The notes: generated from the sequence alone by a model not told the origin. A stretch of DNA of 64,000 nucleotides from Pseudoprimorskyibacter insulae (GCF_900302505.1 NZ_OMOJ01000001.1:124001-188000), one strand, 5' to 3'. Shown: positions 44,265 through 52,226, counted from the first letter of the stretch. Translations and numbers: made by a program.

Positions 44265-45770
44265 TTATTCACCTCGGGGGAAGCGTTGATTTTCTTCCAC
44301 CACGTTCAGATCCATGTGATTGCGCATAAAGCGCTTGGAGGCCTTTTGCAGGGGCTGGTAGTCCCACGGGAAAAAGGCACCATTGCGCAGCGCCTCATAG
44401 ACGACCCAGCGCTTGGCTTGGCTTTTGCGCACGTCGGCATCAAAGCGGTCCAGATCCCACAAGGCATCGGCCTTGGCGCGGAAGTCGGCCAGCGCGTCTG
44501 CATGGGCGGAGTCGTCGGCGACGTTGGTCAATTCGTGCGGGTCATTGGCCAGATCGAACAGTTGTTCTGGGTCCAGCGCGCAGCGGGTGTACTTGTACGT
44601 GCCCTCACGCAGCGCGACCAACGGCGCGTAAGAGGCTTCGGCCGCGTATTCCATGGGTACGGCGGCACGCGGGCCACCCTTGGCTACGGGCACCAGCGTT
44701 TCGCCAGCGGTCCAGGGCATGACCTCGTCCATGCTGACTCCGGCCAGATCACAAAGCGTCGGGCAGACGTCGATGTTCGAGACGGGCGTTTCGATCAAGC
44801 CCGGCGTCAGCCCCGGTGCGCAAAGCATCATCGGCACACGGGCCGAGCCTTCGAAGAAGTTCATTTTGAACCACAGGCCCCGATCGCCCAGCATATCGCC
44901 ATGGTCCGACACGAACAGGATCACCGCCTCTTGGCGGGTGCGTTCCAGCACGTCCAGCAATTCGCCGATCTTGTCGTCGATATAGCTGATATTGGCGAAA
45001 TAGCCTTGGCGGGCGCGGCGGATGTGGTCCTCAGTGATGTCAAAGCTGCGCCAGTCATTGGCGTCGAAGATGCGCTTTGAATGCGGGTCTTGGTCGTCAT
45101 AGGGGATGGGCGCGATTTCGGGCATCAAGTGCGCGCAATCCTCATAGAGATCCCAGTATTTGCGGCGCGCAACATAGGGGTCGTGCGGGTGCGTGAAGCT
45201 GACGGTTAGGCACCACGGGCGGGCATCATGGCCGCGCGACAGATCATAGATCTTGCGGGTCGCGCAGGTGGCGACCTCGTCGTCATATTCCATCTGGTTG
45301 GTGATCTCGGCCACGCCCGCGCCGGTGACCGATCCCATGTTGTGATACCACCAATCGATGCGTTCGCCGGGCTTACGGTAATCTGGCGTCCAGCCGAAAT
45401 CGGCGGGGTAGATATCAGTGGTCAGGCGCTCCTCAAACCCGTGCATCTGGTCGGGGCCAACGAAGTGCATCTTGCCCGACAGGCAGGTCTGATAGCCTGC
45501 GCGCCGCAGGTGGTGCGCATAGGTTGGCAGGTCTGATGGGAATTCGGCGGCGTTGTCGTAAACCCCTGTGACGGATGGCAATTCGCCCGACATGAAGCTG
45601 GCCCGCCCCGGAGCGCAGAGCGGCGAGGCGGTATAGCAATTGCGGAACCTGACAGACCGTTCGGCCAGCTTTTTCAGGTTCGGCGCATGAAGCCAATCCG
45701 CCGGACCATCGGGAAACAGCGTGCCGTTCAACTGGTCGACCATCAAAATCAGGATATTGGGCTGGGTCAT
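44265..45770 (-). CDS. betC: choline-sulfatase
   Basis: 501 residues. Hydrolyses choline-O-sulfate to choline and sulfate. Type I sulfatase with the formylglycine motif in SPLCAPGRASFMSG (C-A-P-G-R), metal-binding NILILMVDQLNG at the N-terminus and FVSDHGDMLGDRGLWFKMNFFEGSARVPM. The choline-sulfatase C-terminal domain is present (RFDADVRKSQAKRWVVYEALRNGAFFPWDYQPLQKASKRFMRN). No signal peptide, so it is cytoplasmic. It needs a formylglycine-generating system not in this window. Overlaps betI by ATGA. Confidence 0.96.
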   Translation of the reverse strand: MTQPNILILMVDQLNGTLFPDGPADWLHAPNLKKLAERSVRFRNCYTASPLCAPGRASFMSGELPSVTGVYDNAAEFPSDLPTYAHHLRRAGYQTCLSGKMHFVGPDQMHGFEERLTTDIYPADFGWTPDYRKPGERIDWWYHNMGSVTGAGVAEITNQMEYDDEVATCATRKIYDLSRGHDARPWCLTVSFTHPHDPYVARRKYWDLYEDCAHLMPEIAPIPYDDQDPHSKRIFDANDWRSFDITEDHIRRARQGYFANISYIDDKIGELLDVLERTRQEAVILFVSDHGDMLGDRGLWFKMNFFEGSARVPMMLCAPGLTPGLIETPVSNIDVCPTLCDLAGVSMDEVMPWTAGETLVPVAKGGPRAAVPMEYAAEASYAPLVALREGTYKYTRCALDPEQLFDLANDPHELTNVADDSAHADALADFRAKADALWDLDRFDADVRKSQAKRWVVYEALRNGAFFPWDYQPLQKASKRFMRNHMDLNVVEENQRFPRGE

Positions 45771-46339
45771 TTTGCTCTCTGAAGCTCTAGGGCGATGGCG
45801 GCGCGAACTTGCGCGGTGGCTTGTTCCCCGGCGGTTGGGTCGGGGTTGTGGGCGTAGCGCAGGTACAGCCCGTCAATCAGCGATGCGATGCGGTCTGCCG
45901 CCTGTTCGGCATCGTCCCCGATCAGCGGGCGGAACCCGTGCAGCAGGTTGGACCGAAGCCGCGCGTGATAGATCAGCAGCAACCGCTTGGCCTGTTCTGA
46001 CCGGTAGGCCATGACGTAGAAGTTCAGCCAAGTGGCTATGATGTCGGAGCGGAAGTTCTCGGGCTCGAAATTCGCGCCGACCAGCGCATCCAACCGATCG
46101 CTGGGGGTGTGGGCCGTCCGATAGGCTTTGCGCACCGCCGTGCTGTAGGTGCGCAGCACTTGGCGCATGGCCGCCAGAAACAGCGATTCTTTGTCGCCGA
46201 AATAATGGAACGCCAACGCCGATGACACGCCCGCCCGTTTCGCGATCTTGCCCACCGGCACTTCAAGAGAACCCGTTTCGCCAACAACGGCGAGGGCTGC
46301 CTCAACAAGCTGCGCTTTTCGCTTATGCTCTTGTGCCAT
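45767..46339 (-). CDS. betI: TetR-family choline-responsive repressor BetI
   Basis: 190 residues. N-terminal TetR helix-turn-helix (LVEAALAVVGETGSLEVPVGKIAKRAGVSSALAFHYFGDKESLFLAAMR). The rest matches BetI (FRSDIIATWLNFYVMAYRSEQAKRLLLIYHARLRSNL, SLIDGLYLRYA). Represses the bet genes unless choline is present. First gene of the bet operon and divergent from choX, across a 95-bp spacer with two palindromes (46358-46370, 46391-46402) that are likely operators. Confidence 0.94.
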   Translation of the reverse strand: MAQEHKRKAQLVEAALAVVGETGSLEVPVGKIAKRAGVSSALAFHYFGDKESLFLAAMRQVLRTYSTAVRKAYRTAHTPSDRLDALVGANFEPENFRSDIIATWLNFYVMAYRSEQAKRLLLIYHARLRSNLLHGFRPLIGDDAEQAADRIASLIDGLYLRYAHNPDPTAGEQATAQVRAAIALELQRAK

Positions 46340-46357
46340 TCCGGTCCCAATGAAAAA

Positions 46358-46370
46358 ATACGTTGCGTAT
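46358..46370. promoter_or_regulatory. candidate BetI operator 1
   Basis: Perfect inverted repeat ATACG-TTG-CGTAT in the betI/choX spacer, 19 bp upstream of the betI start. Its size and symmetry suit a TetR-type dimer. Confidence 0.5.
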
Positions 46371-46390
46371 CACGAATAATCGGCCATTGT

Positions 46391-46402
46391 TTGACTGGTC
46401 AA
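46391..46402. promoter_or_regulatory. candidate BetI operator 2
   Basis: TTGAC-TG-GTCAA, a 5-2-5 inverted repeat that also fits the pattern TTGA-N4-TCAA seen in known BetI boxes. It lies 33 bp upstream of choX and could also overlap its promoter, since TTGACT looks like a -35 box. Confidence 0.5.
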
Positions 46403-46434
46403 TCAGAAATCAACAAGACTCCTAGGGAGAGACT

Positions 46435-47349
46435 ATGAAACTGACATTTGCTATTTCCGCAATCGCCCTGGCCGCCGCTGGCGCTGCCTATGCTGAATGC
46501 GACACCGTAAGCATGTCGGATGTGGGTTGGACCGACATCACGACCACCACCGCAACAGCCAAGCACGTGCTGGAAGGTCTGGGCTACAAAGTCGACGTTA
46601 AGGTTCTGTCCGTGCCGGTGACCTTTGCATCGCTCGAAAGCGACGACGTGGATGTGTTCCTTGGCAACTGGATGCCCGCACAGTCCGGCGCGATTAACCC
46701 CTACATCGAATCCGGCGAAATCGAAGCTGTGAACGTGAACCTGGAAGGCACCAAGTACACGCTGGCCGTGCCGACCTATACTTGGGACGCTGGCCTGCAA
46801 AGCTATGCCGACATTCACAAGTTCGAAGAAGAACTGGATGCCAAGATCTACGGCATTGAGCCGGGCAACGAAGGCAACGGCTATCTGGTCGGCTTGGCCG
46901 AAAACAACACCCACGGCCTGAAGAACTTTGAAGTTGTCGAAAGCTCGGAGCAGGGCATGCTGGCGCAGGTCGCCCGCGCCTACAAAAAGAACGAGCATGT
47001 GGTCTTCCTTGGCTGGGAACCCCACCCGATGAACGCCAACTTCTCGCTCAAGTATCTGCCGGGCGGCGAAGACTTCTTCGGCGGTGAAGGCGTGGTTCAC
47101 ACCGTGACCCGCAAAGGTTACTCGGAAGAATGCCCGAACGTCGGTAAGCTGCTGGCGAACATGGATTTCTCGCTTGAGATGGAAAACCAGATCATGGGCG
47201 AAATCCTGGACGAAGGCGCAGACCCGGATGAAGCGACCGAAGCATGGCTGAAGGCCAATGCCGGTGTGCTTGACACCTGGCTGGACGGCGTGACCACCAA
47301 GGACGGCGGCGATGCCGTCGCGGCGGTCAAAGCGCACCTGGGCATGTAA
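46435..47349 (+). CDS. choX: choline ABC transporter substrate-binding protein
   Basis: 304 residues. Periplasmic choline-binding protein with a Sec signal peptide (MKLTFAISAIALAAAGAAYA). OpuAC/ProX-type fold with ChoX-like segments: SMSDVGWTDITTTTATAKHVLEGLGY, DDVDVFLGNWMPAQ, VPTYTWDAGLQSYADIHKF and VVFLGWEPHPMNANFSLKYLPGGEDFFGG. The several Trp/Tyr residues would form the aromatic box for the trimethylammonium group. Divergent from betI. A hairpin with a short T-run follows, before the permease gene. Confidence 0.95.
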   Translation: MKLTFAISAIALAAAGAAYAECDTVSMSDVGWTDITTTTATAKHVLEGLGYKVDVKVLSVPVTFASLESDDVDVFLGNWMPAQSGAINPYIESGEIEAVNVNLEGTKYTLAVPTYTWDAGLQSYADIHKFEEELDAKIYGIEPGNEGNGYLVGLAENNTHGLKNFEVVESSEQGMLAQVARAYKKNEHVVFLGWEPHPMNANFSLKYLPGGEDFFGGEGVVHTVTRKGYSEECPNVGKLLANMDFSLEMENQIMGEILDEGADPDEATEAWLKANAGVLDTWLDGVTTKDGGDAVAAVKAHLGM

Positions 47350-47366
47350 TCCCAGATCAACCAATC

Positions 47367-47392
47367 GGGCCGGCGCCACCGCCGGCCCTTTT
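47367..47392 (+). terminator. intra-operon hairpin between choX and choW
   Basis: Perfect 8-bp stem GGGCCGGC (47367-47374) with GCCGGCCC (47381-47388), then TTTT (47389-47392). The short T-run suggests partial termination, which would give more binding protein than permease. Confidence 0.8.
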
Positions 47393-47448
47393 CATAACGA
47401 ATGACGGCAGGCCGTCGTAAGCCCGCCGCAACCCCGGAGACCTAATCC

Positions 47449-48288
47449 TTGGATTGGCTGACCGAATACAAAATTCCTGTCGGAAAGGCCGCGCGAACGC
47501 TTTTCGACTTTCTGCGCGACCACGGAGAAGTGTTCCTCGAGTCCATGGCCAATGTCATGGAAACGCTGATTGATGCGCTTCTTTGGTTGATGCAGGAACC
47601 CCACCCATTTTTCGTTATCGCCGTTTTTGTCGGCATCACCTGGTTCCTTCAGAAAAGCTGGAAAGTGTGCCTGTTCGTGGTGCTGGGCTTTCTGTTCATC
47701 CTGAACCAAGGCTATTGGGAAGAAACCACCGAAAGCCTGACGCTGGTTCTGTCGTCTTGCGTGGTTTGCATGGCCATTGGCGTGCCGATCGGCATCGCGG
47801 CGGCGCACCGGCCGCGTATGTACGTCTATCTGCGCCCGATCCTTGACCTGATGCAGACCCTGCCGACCTTCGTGTACCTGATTCCGGCCATTGTGTTCTT
47901 TGGCATCGGGATGGTGCCGGGCCTGATTGCCACCGTGATCTTTGTGTTGCCCGCGCCGATCCGCCTGACCTATCTTGGCATCTCCTCGACCCCGCAGGCC
48001 CTGCTCGAAGCGGCCCGCGCCTTTGGGGCGACCTCGCGCCAGACGCTGTTCAAGGTCGAATTGCCCTATGCTTTCCCGCAGATCATGGCGGGCCTGAACC
48101 AGACGATCATGCTATCGCTGTCGATGGTCGTTGTCGCCGCGCTGGTCGGCGCCGATGGCCTTGGCGTGCCGGTTGTCCGGGCGTTGAACCAAGTGAACAC
48201 CGCGCTTGGCTTTGAATCGGGGTTTGTGATCGTGGTGGTGGCCATCATGCTGGACCGTATCCTGAACGTCGGAGGCCCCAAGAAATGA
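47449..48288 (+). CDS. choW: choline ABC transporter permease
   Basis: 279 residues with about six membrane helices. ProW/OpuAB-type permease: LTLVLSSCVVCMAIGVPIGIAAAHRPRMYVYLRPILDLMQTLPTFVYLIPAIVFFGIGMVPG, the EAA-loop (LLEAARAFGATSRQTLFKVELPYAFPQIMAGLNQTIMLSLSMVV). The start is TTG 47449: GGAGA at 47436-47440 is 8 nt upstream, and the nearest upstream in-frame ATG (47401) is cut off by TAA at 47443. Overlaps choV by ATGA. Confidence 0.94.
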   Translation: MDWLTEYKIPVGKAARTLFDFLRDHGEVFLESMANVMETLIDALLWLMQEPHPFFVIAVFVGITWFLQKSWKVCLFVVLGFLFILNQGYWEETTESLTLVLSSCVVCMAIGVPIGIAAAHRPRMYVYLRPILDLMQTLPTFVYLIPAIVFFGIGMVPGLIATVIFVLPAPIRLTYLGISSTPQALLEAARAFGATSRQTLFKVELPYAFPQIMAGLNQTIMLSLSMVVVAALVGADGLGVPVVRALNQVNTALGFESGFVIVVVAIMLDRILNVGGPKK

Positions 48289-49304
48289 CCACCGCAGTCA
48301 AGATCGACAACGTTTCCATCGTCTTTGGCAAACATCCCGAAGCGGCTTTGCCTCTGATGGATGATGGCAAGGACCGCCCCGAGATCCAGGAAGCCACTCA
48401 GCAGGTTCTGGGCGTGCACAACTGTTCGCTGGACGTGCAAGAGGGCGAGATCCTCGTGCTTATGGGCCTGTCCGGGTCTGGCAAATCCACGCTGCTGCGT
48501 GCTGTGAACGGGTTGAACCCCGTGGTGCGCGGCGCGGTGCATGTGAACGACGGCGCTGGCATGGTCGATGTGACCCACGCCGATGCCGCCACGCTCCGCC
48601 GCATCCGCATGCAGCACGTTGCCATGGTGTTCCAGCAATTCGGCCTGCTGCCTTGGCGCAGCGTGCGTGAAAACGTCGGGCTGGGGTTGGAACTGGCCGG
48701 AATGCCCGCCCGCGAAATGCGTGCGCAAATCGATGAACAGCTTGACCTGGTCGGCCTGTCCGACTGGGGCGACCGCAAGGTGGGCGAGCTTTCGGGCGGG
48801 ATGCAACAGCGTGTGGGTCTGGCCCGCGCCTTTGCCACCAAAGCCCCGATCCTGCTGATGGATGAGCCGTTCTCGGCGCTGGATCCGCTGATCCGCACCA
48901 AGTTGCAGGACGAACTGCTTGAGCTTCAGGCGCGTCTGAAGCGCACCATCCTGTTCGTCAGTCACGATCTGGATGAGGCGTTCAAGCTGGGCAACCGCAT
49001 CGCCATCATGGAAGGCGGCCGGATCGTTCAAACTGGCACCCCGCAGGACATCTTTAACGCACCGAAGAACGACTATGTGGCCGATTTCGTGCAGCATATG
49101 AACCCGCTCGGCGTGCTACGCGTCCGCGATCTGATGGGCCCGCCCGCAGGCAGCCCGGCAATCACCGTCGATGCCAATGCACTGGTGCGCGACGCAATGA
49201 ACGACCTGATCGGATCGGACGCAGGCGTCGGCGTTATCGACGCAGGCCAGATGGTCGGCAGCCTGAACAAAGACGACATCCTACGCGGCCTGAACCGCGG
49301 TTAA
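48285..49304 (+). CDS. choV: choline ABC transporter ATP-binding protein
   Basis: 339-residue ATPase. Walker A GLSGSGKST, Q-loop MVFQQFGLLPW, signature LSGGMQQRVGLARA, Walker B ILLMDEPFSALDP and switch His in FVSHDLDEAFK. The N-terminus carries an insert before the Walker A typical of glycine betaine/choline ATPases (HPEAALPLMDDGKDRPEIQEAT). The C-terminal regulatory part is only about 60 residues, with remnants of one CBS-like unit (ITVDANALVRDAMNDLIGSDAGVGVID). Ends the choXWV operon with a terminator. Confidence 0.95.
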   Translation: MTTAVKIDNVSIVFGKHPEAALPLMDDGKDRPEIQEATQQVLGVHNCSLDVQEGEILVLMGLSGSGKSTLLRAVNGLNPVVRGAVHVNDGAGMVDVTHADAATLRRIRMQHVAMVFQQFGLLPWRSVRENVGLGLELAGMPAREMRAQIDEQLDLVGLSDWGDRKVGELSGGMQQRVGLARAFATKAPILLMDEPFSALDPLIRTKLQDELLELQARLKRTILFVSHDLDEAFKLGNRIAIMEGGRIVQTGTPQDIFNAPKNDYVADFVQHMNPLGVLRVRDLMGPPAGSPAITVDANALVRDAMNDLIGSDAGVGVIDAGQMVGSLNKDDILRGLNRG

Positions 49305-49313
49305 ACCAGAAAT

Positions 49314-49335
49314 CGGGGCCACCTGGCCCCGGTTT
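49314..49335 (+). terminator. terminator-like hairpin after choV
   Basis: CGGGGCCA (49314-49321) with TGGCCCCG (49324-49331), then GTTT. It starts 10 nt after the choV stop. The T-run is short, so strength is uncertain. The mobile element begins 12 bp further on. Confidence 0.7.
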
Positions 49336-49346
49336 GCCATCAGGAA

Positions 49347-49363
49347 TGGTGATCCCGGCAGGA
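49347..49363. repeat. left attachment site (17-bp direct repeat)
   Basis: TGGTGATCCCGGCAGGA, identical to the 3' terminal 17 bp (with CCA) of the tRNA-Arg gene at 56528-56544, in the same orientation. The flanking bases differ on both sides. Confidence 0.92.
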
Positions 49364-49691
49364 GGGAAGAATCCGTGTCGGTGGTTGCTGCTAGGTATTT
49401 GTTTTTGAATGGTAAATGTGGGGCGTCGGTGGTGTCTTTGCTCAGTGGTGGCGGTTACACTACGCCGTAGACACCTTACGCCGACGCCGGGATGTGCCCA
49501 GTTTTCCGAGCATGTGGCTCGGGCAAGTCGTCGGCGTTGTGCAGCAGTTGAGTCCGGGGTTGCGCCGCTGGCGGCAGGACAAAAAACATTGGTCGACGTC
49601 CCGCCGCACATGCCAGCTGCCGCAAATCGCAGCATCTGTCATGATGGTGCCCCCCGGCAGTGTGCCCGCCGGGGGAGTGGTCGTAACGTGC
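49364..49691. other. non-coding left end of the element
   Basis: No convincing gene in about 330 bp. Two plus-strand open frames (from 49409 and 49416) run into the 3' end of the RNase HI-like gene but have no Shine-Dalgarno, no recognisable protein family and low-complexity, Arg/Pro-rich translations. A GC-rich hairpin lies at 49651-49675. Confidence 0.6.
49651..49675 (-). repeat. GC-rich hairpin downstream of the RNase HI-like gene
   Basis: CCCCCGGC (49651-49658) with GCCGGGGG (49668-49675), 9-nt loop, starting 16 nt after the stop of the minus-strand gene. No T-run follows, so it may be a transcript-end stabiliser rather than a full terminator. Confidence 0.55.
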
Positions 49692-50213
49692 TCAGAGCTT
49701 TTGCTGGGACTGTTGGGCAGCCTTTTGGGCCGCGCTGCAAGCGTCATCGCAACGCGCGATTTGGCGAGGCGAGCTGGCCTCTGCCCACGTGATGGCGAGC
49801 CCTGAGGCAGCCTTGTCAAGGCGCTGCCAGAGGTCGGGGTTTGCTATCCCTTTGCCCTTGTCCGTCTTCCAGCCGTTGGCCTTCCAGCTGGCGAGATTGG
49901 CGATAAAGTTCCCACGGACGTAGTGTGCTCGGCAGTAGACCTTGGCAGAGGCTGTCTCGCAGCCCTCCAAAGCTTGGCATAGAGCCACGAGTTCCATGCG
50001 GTTGTTCGTCGTGTCGGCCACGGAACAGCTCAGAGTGGCGGATGCCAACGTTTGCCCATTCGCTGACGTGCGGCGAATGGTGTAGGCCCAGCCGCCATGG
50101 CCGGGGTTGTTGATGCACGAAGCGGCTGTGAAAATCTCTGTGAGAGGCTCTCCAGCATTCGGGCATGCGGGGTTATAGTGGGTGGTGGACGGTTGGACTA
50201 GATCCACTGTCAT
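49692..50213 (-). CDS. RNase HI homologue with lost catalytic residues
   Basis: 173 residues. The RNase HI fold is unmistakable: IFTAASCINNPGHGGWAYTI, TTNNRMELVALCQALE, VYCRAHYVRGNFIANLASWKANGWKTDKGKGIANPDLWQRLD. The catalytic set D-E-D-D is broken. The first Asp (T-D-G-x-C in active enzymes) is Ala30, the third (Y-T-D-S-x-Y) is Arg95, and the His of the C-terminal loop is gone (EASSPRQIARCDD); Glu74 and the last Asp (156) remain. It should not cleave RNA in hybrids but may still bind them. Last gene at the left end of the element, downstream of the ParB-like gene; role unknown. Confidence 0.88.
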   Translation of the reverse strand: MTVDLVQPSTTHYNPACPNAGEPLTEIFTAASCINNPGHGGWAYTIRRTSANGQTLASATLSCSVADTTNNRMELVALCQALEGCETASAKVYCRAHYVRGNFIANLASWKANGWKTDKGKGIANPDLWQRLDKAASGLAITWAEASSPRQIARCDDACSAAQKAAQQSQQKL

Positions 50214-50367
50214 GATGTTTCCTTGGGTTTAAGAGACGAAGAGCTCAGGTCCGTGCAGCTAGGGGCTGACGGCTTCTGATCTGTTCGTCTGGAAATGGGG
50301 GGAGGGGGTGCTCGGCGACTGTGATGCTGTCGCTGGGCTGTAGGGGCCGCCAAGATGGCAGCGACGA

Positions 50368-50390
50368 GGAACACGCAAAATGCGTGCTCC
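50368..50390. repeat. hairpin downstream of the ParB-like gene
   Basis: GGAACACGCA (50368-50377) with TGCGTGCTCC (50381-50390), one mismatch and an AAA loop. It lies 23 bp after the end of the minus-strand ParB-like gene, in a 199-bp spacer before the RNase HI-like gene in which I see no other gene. No T-run. Confidence 0.55.
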
Positions 50391-50412
50391 TATGGTGTTC
50401 GTGTTCTCTGCG

Positions 50413-51261
50413 TCAGAAATCGTAATTGTCGTCGTCTAGGTCGGGCTCGTGCAGGTCATCCATGAACGCTCCAAACTCAGGCATGTCGAACTCGTCTGGG
50501 GAGAAAAGCCATTCGACCATCGACCGAAGCTTGGAGGTGCCGAAAGCAAGCTGAAGCGCCTCCGCCGTGACCTCCTCATCCTGCCAAGGCATTTTGCCAA
50601 AGGCTTCACGAACTCTTTCGGAGTACTTCTCGATGCAGGCTTGGCGTTCGCTCTCGGACAACTCGGGGCGGGCATTCATTGCGGGCAAAACATCTTGCCG
50701 ATCTCGCCACCATTCGCCGGTAGCCTCCTTTCGGTCTGCGAGCATGGTTTTCCAACGTTTGCGCATGTTGTCCACGGAGCGTGTGCCGACCCCGGTCGCT
50801 CCAGCTACGGTCTTTACCTTCAGGCGCTCGCCGGGCAGCCTGACCAGCCGCCATGCCGCATCCATCCTCTCACTTTTGGTAAGTGGTAGTCGCTCCCTTG
50901 AGTTTGCCTCAACGGCTGCCACCATGGCCGCCGCGCGGGTGCCCGTGAAGATCGTCGCAGGCACGTCCTCTCGGGGCTTGAATGTGGCGTAAGCGGCAAG
51001 ACGATGATGGCCGTCAAGCAGGACAAGGCGGCCCGTGGCAAGCCCTAGAGCGTCGACCTCCCGCCAAACTAGGATTGGGTCGAGCTGTCCCGTCGCTCGG
51101 AGTGTTTGGACAAGCCCTCGCACATGGCCTTTGTCGGTGGCCGTGTGCCGGAACTGGAAGTCAGAGACGCTCGTGATGGCACGAGGGCTAAGATGTCTGC
51201 GGGAGATAAGGGGTTGGTTTTGTTCAAGCGAGGTACCTTTGGGGGTGATTGTGGTCTGCAT
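50413..51261 (-). CDS. ParB/Spo0J-like N-terminal domain protein
   Basis: 282 residues. ParB nuclease/CTPase-like N-terminal domain: HVRGLVQTLRATGQLDPILVWREVDALG, LVLLDGHHRLAAYATF (GHHR in place of the GERR box), then AAVEANSRERLPLTKSERMDAAWRLVRL and a helix-turn-helix (VKTVAGATGVGTRSVDNMRKRWK). The C-terminal third is acidic, ending DDLHEPDLDDDNYDF. ATG 51261 has AAGGA 6 nt upstream; a TTG five codons earlier is the alternative. There is no ParA partner, so it is more likely a DNA-binding regulator than part of a segregation system. Preceded by a terminator for the recombinase gene. Confidence 0.82.
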   Translation of the reverse strand: MQTTITPKGTSLEQNQPLISRRHLSPRAITSVSDFQFRHTATDKGHVRGLVQTLRATGQLDPILVWREVDALGLATGRLVLLDGHHRLAAYATFKPREDVPATIFTGTRAAAMVAAVEANSRERLPLTKSERMDAAWRLVRLPGERLKVKTVAGATGVGTRSVDNMRKRWKTMLADRKEATGEWWRDRQDVLPAMNARPELSESERQACIEKYSERVREAFGKMPWQDEEVTAEALQLAFGTSKLRSMVEWLFSPDEFDMPEFGAFMDDLHEPDLDDDNYDF

Positions 51262-51281
51262 TCGGTTTCCTTCCAAGGCAG

Positions 51282-51316
51282 CAAAAAGAAAAGCCCCCGC
51301 CGGAAAGGCGGAGGCT
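51282..51316 (-). terminator. Rho-independent terminator of the serine recombinase gene
   Basis: On the minus strand AGCCTCCGCC pairs with GGCGGGGGCT (one T-G pair) around a 5-nt loop and is followed by TTTTCTTTTT. It lies 168 bp past the recombinase stop and 21 bp before the ParB-like start. I see no gene in 51317-51483. Confidence 0.85.
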
Positions 51317-51483
51317 GTAGTTGGGCTCAGATTGGATTGGCTGTCGAGCTGTGAAGCTCTGGCCTCCTACTGAGAGGGGCGCTCTGCGAACGGGTCAAAC
51401 GTAGAAAGTTGACCAATTCGATATTGCTAAGGTGTGGGTGAATGCTGGTGGCGGACCAGTTTGCGGTGTTCTCCCTCAGCCTC

Positions 51484-52119
51484 TCACAATCCCCAGCGTG
51501 CCAAGGCGGCCTCTGCTTCGACCATATTCGCACGAATGCGAAGGATGGTCTGTCGGCTCAACCCAGCCGCTCGGGAGACCTCTGTGGTGCCCGCTCCGGT
51601 ATCCGTCATGTCTCGCACAAGGTTCAACTGTTCTCGGTTGTAGCTGGGTTTGCGGCCTCGATAGGCCTCGGGCCTCTCTGTTTTGGCATGCTCAATCCCG
51701 GCCCGTTGGGCCTCTTTCATCACCTCAGCCTGTGCCTGTGCGGTGGCGGCCATAAAGGCAATGAGAGCGTCCCTCACGGCCTGTTGTGTCGGGTCGGTGG
51801 TTGCTCCGTCAAAGGTCATGGAGTTGATCACCGTCTTGATGGTGACGCCCTGACGCATGAAGTGCCGGATGGTGTCCGTCACGTCCTGATAGTTCCGCCC
51901 CAGTCGATCCACCCAGCGGACAACCAAGGTGTCACCTCGACGAAGCTTGTCGAACAGACAACGGCCTTCGGGCCTCTCTGACAGGACAGTCGAAACCCCG
52001 GATTGCCCTAAGTCGGCGATGACTTCATCAATGACGAAGCCAGCCTTGCGAGCCTGAGTGACTTGATGGTCGAGCGTTTGGTCTGCAGTGGAGACGCGGG
52101 CATAGAAGACAGTCGTCAT
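51484..52119 (-). CDS. serine recombinase (resolvase/invertase family)
   Basis: 211 residues. Catalytic domain starts TVFYARVSTADQTLDHQ with the nucleophile Ser10; VVRWVDRLGRNYQDV carries the conserved active-site Arg (D-R-L-G-R); then the dimer helix (AQAQAEVMKEAQRAGIEHAKTERPEAYRGRKP) and a C-terminal helix-turn-helix (TTEVSRAAGLSRQTILRIRA). Size and order are those of Tn3-type resolvases and Pin/Gin invertases. Upstream repeats at 52151-52254 may be its site. It may resolve multimers or invert a segment of the element; no invertible gene is evident. Confidence 0.92.
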   Translation of the reverse strand: MTTVFYARVSTADQTLDHQVTQARKAGFVIDEVIADLGQSGVSTVLSERPEGRCLFDKLRRGDTLVVRWVDRLGRNYQDVTDTIRHFMRQGVTIKTVINSMTFDGATTDPTQQAVRDALIAFMAATAQAQAEVMKEAQRAGIEHAKTERPEAYRGRKPSYNREQLNLVRDMTDTGAGTTEVSRAAGLSRQTILRIRANMVEAEAALARWGL

Positions 52120-52150
52120 GGTCGTCCTTACGGTGTGTTCGTTTGGGTGG

Positions 52151-52226
52151 TGTCCGTAAGATTGGGTGTCCGAAAGCGGGTTTCAACCCCAACGGACCAA
52201 CTTCTCCGCCCTATTTCCAGTGTCCG
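52151..52226. promoter_or_regulatory. candidate recombination (res-like) region with repeated TGTCCG
   Basis: TGTCCG occurs at 52151-52156, 52167-52172 and 52221-52226, just upstream of the recombinase start. TGTCYR is the outer part of Tn3-family resolvase half-sites, and such res sites commonly lie next to the recombinase gene. The inverted partners are not clear, so this is tentative. Confidence 0.4.

Noticed and set aside
42852-45080. Very long (742-codon) plus-strand frame opposite betB and betC
   Set aside because: Third-position GC bias of the minus-strand genes removes stops from this frame. BetB and BetC on the other strand carry all catalytic motifs.
49409-49805. Two plus-strand open frames at the left end of the element
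   Set aside because: They overlap each other in different frames and run into the RNase HI-like gene; no Shine-Dalgarno, no recognisable domain, low-complexity translation. Most likely chance frames in GC-rich DNA.
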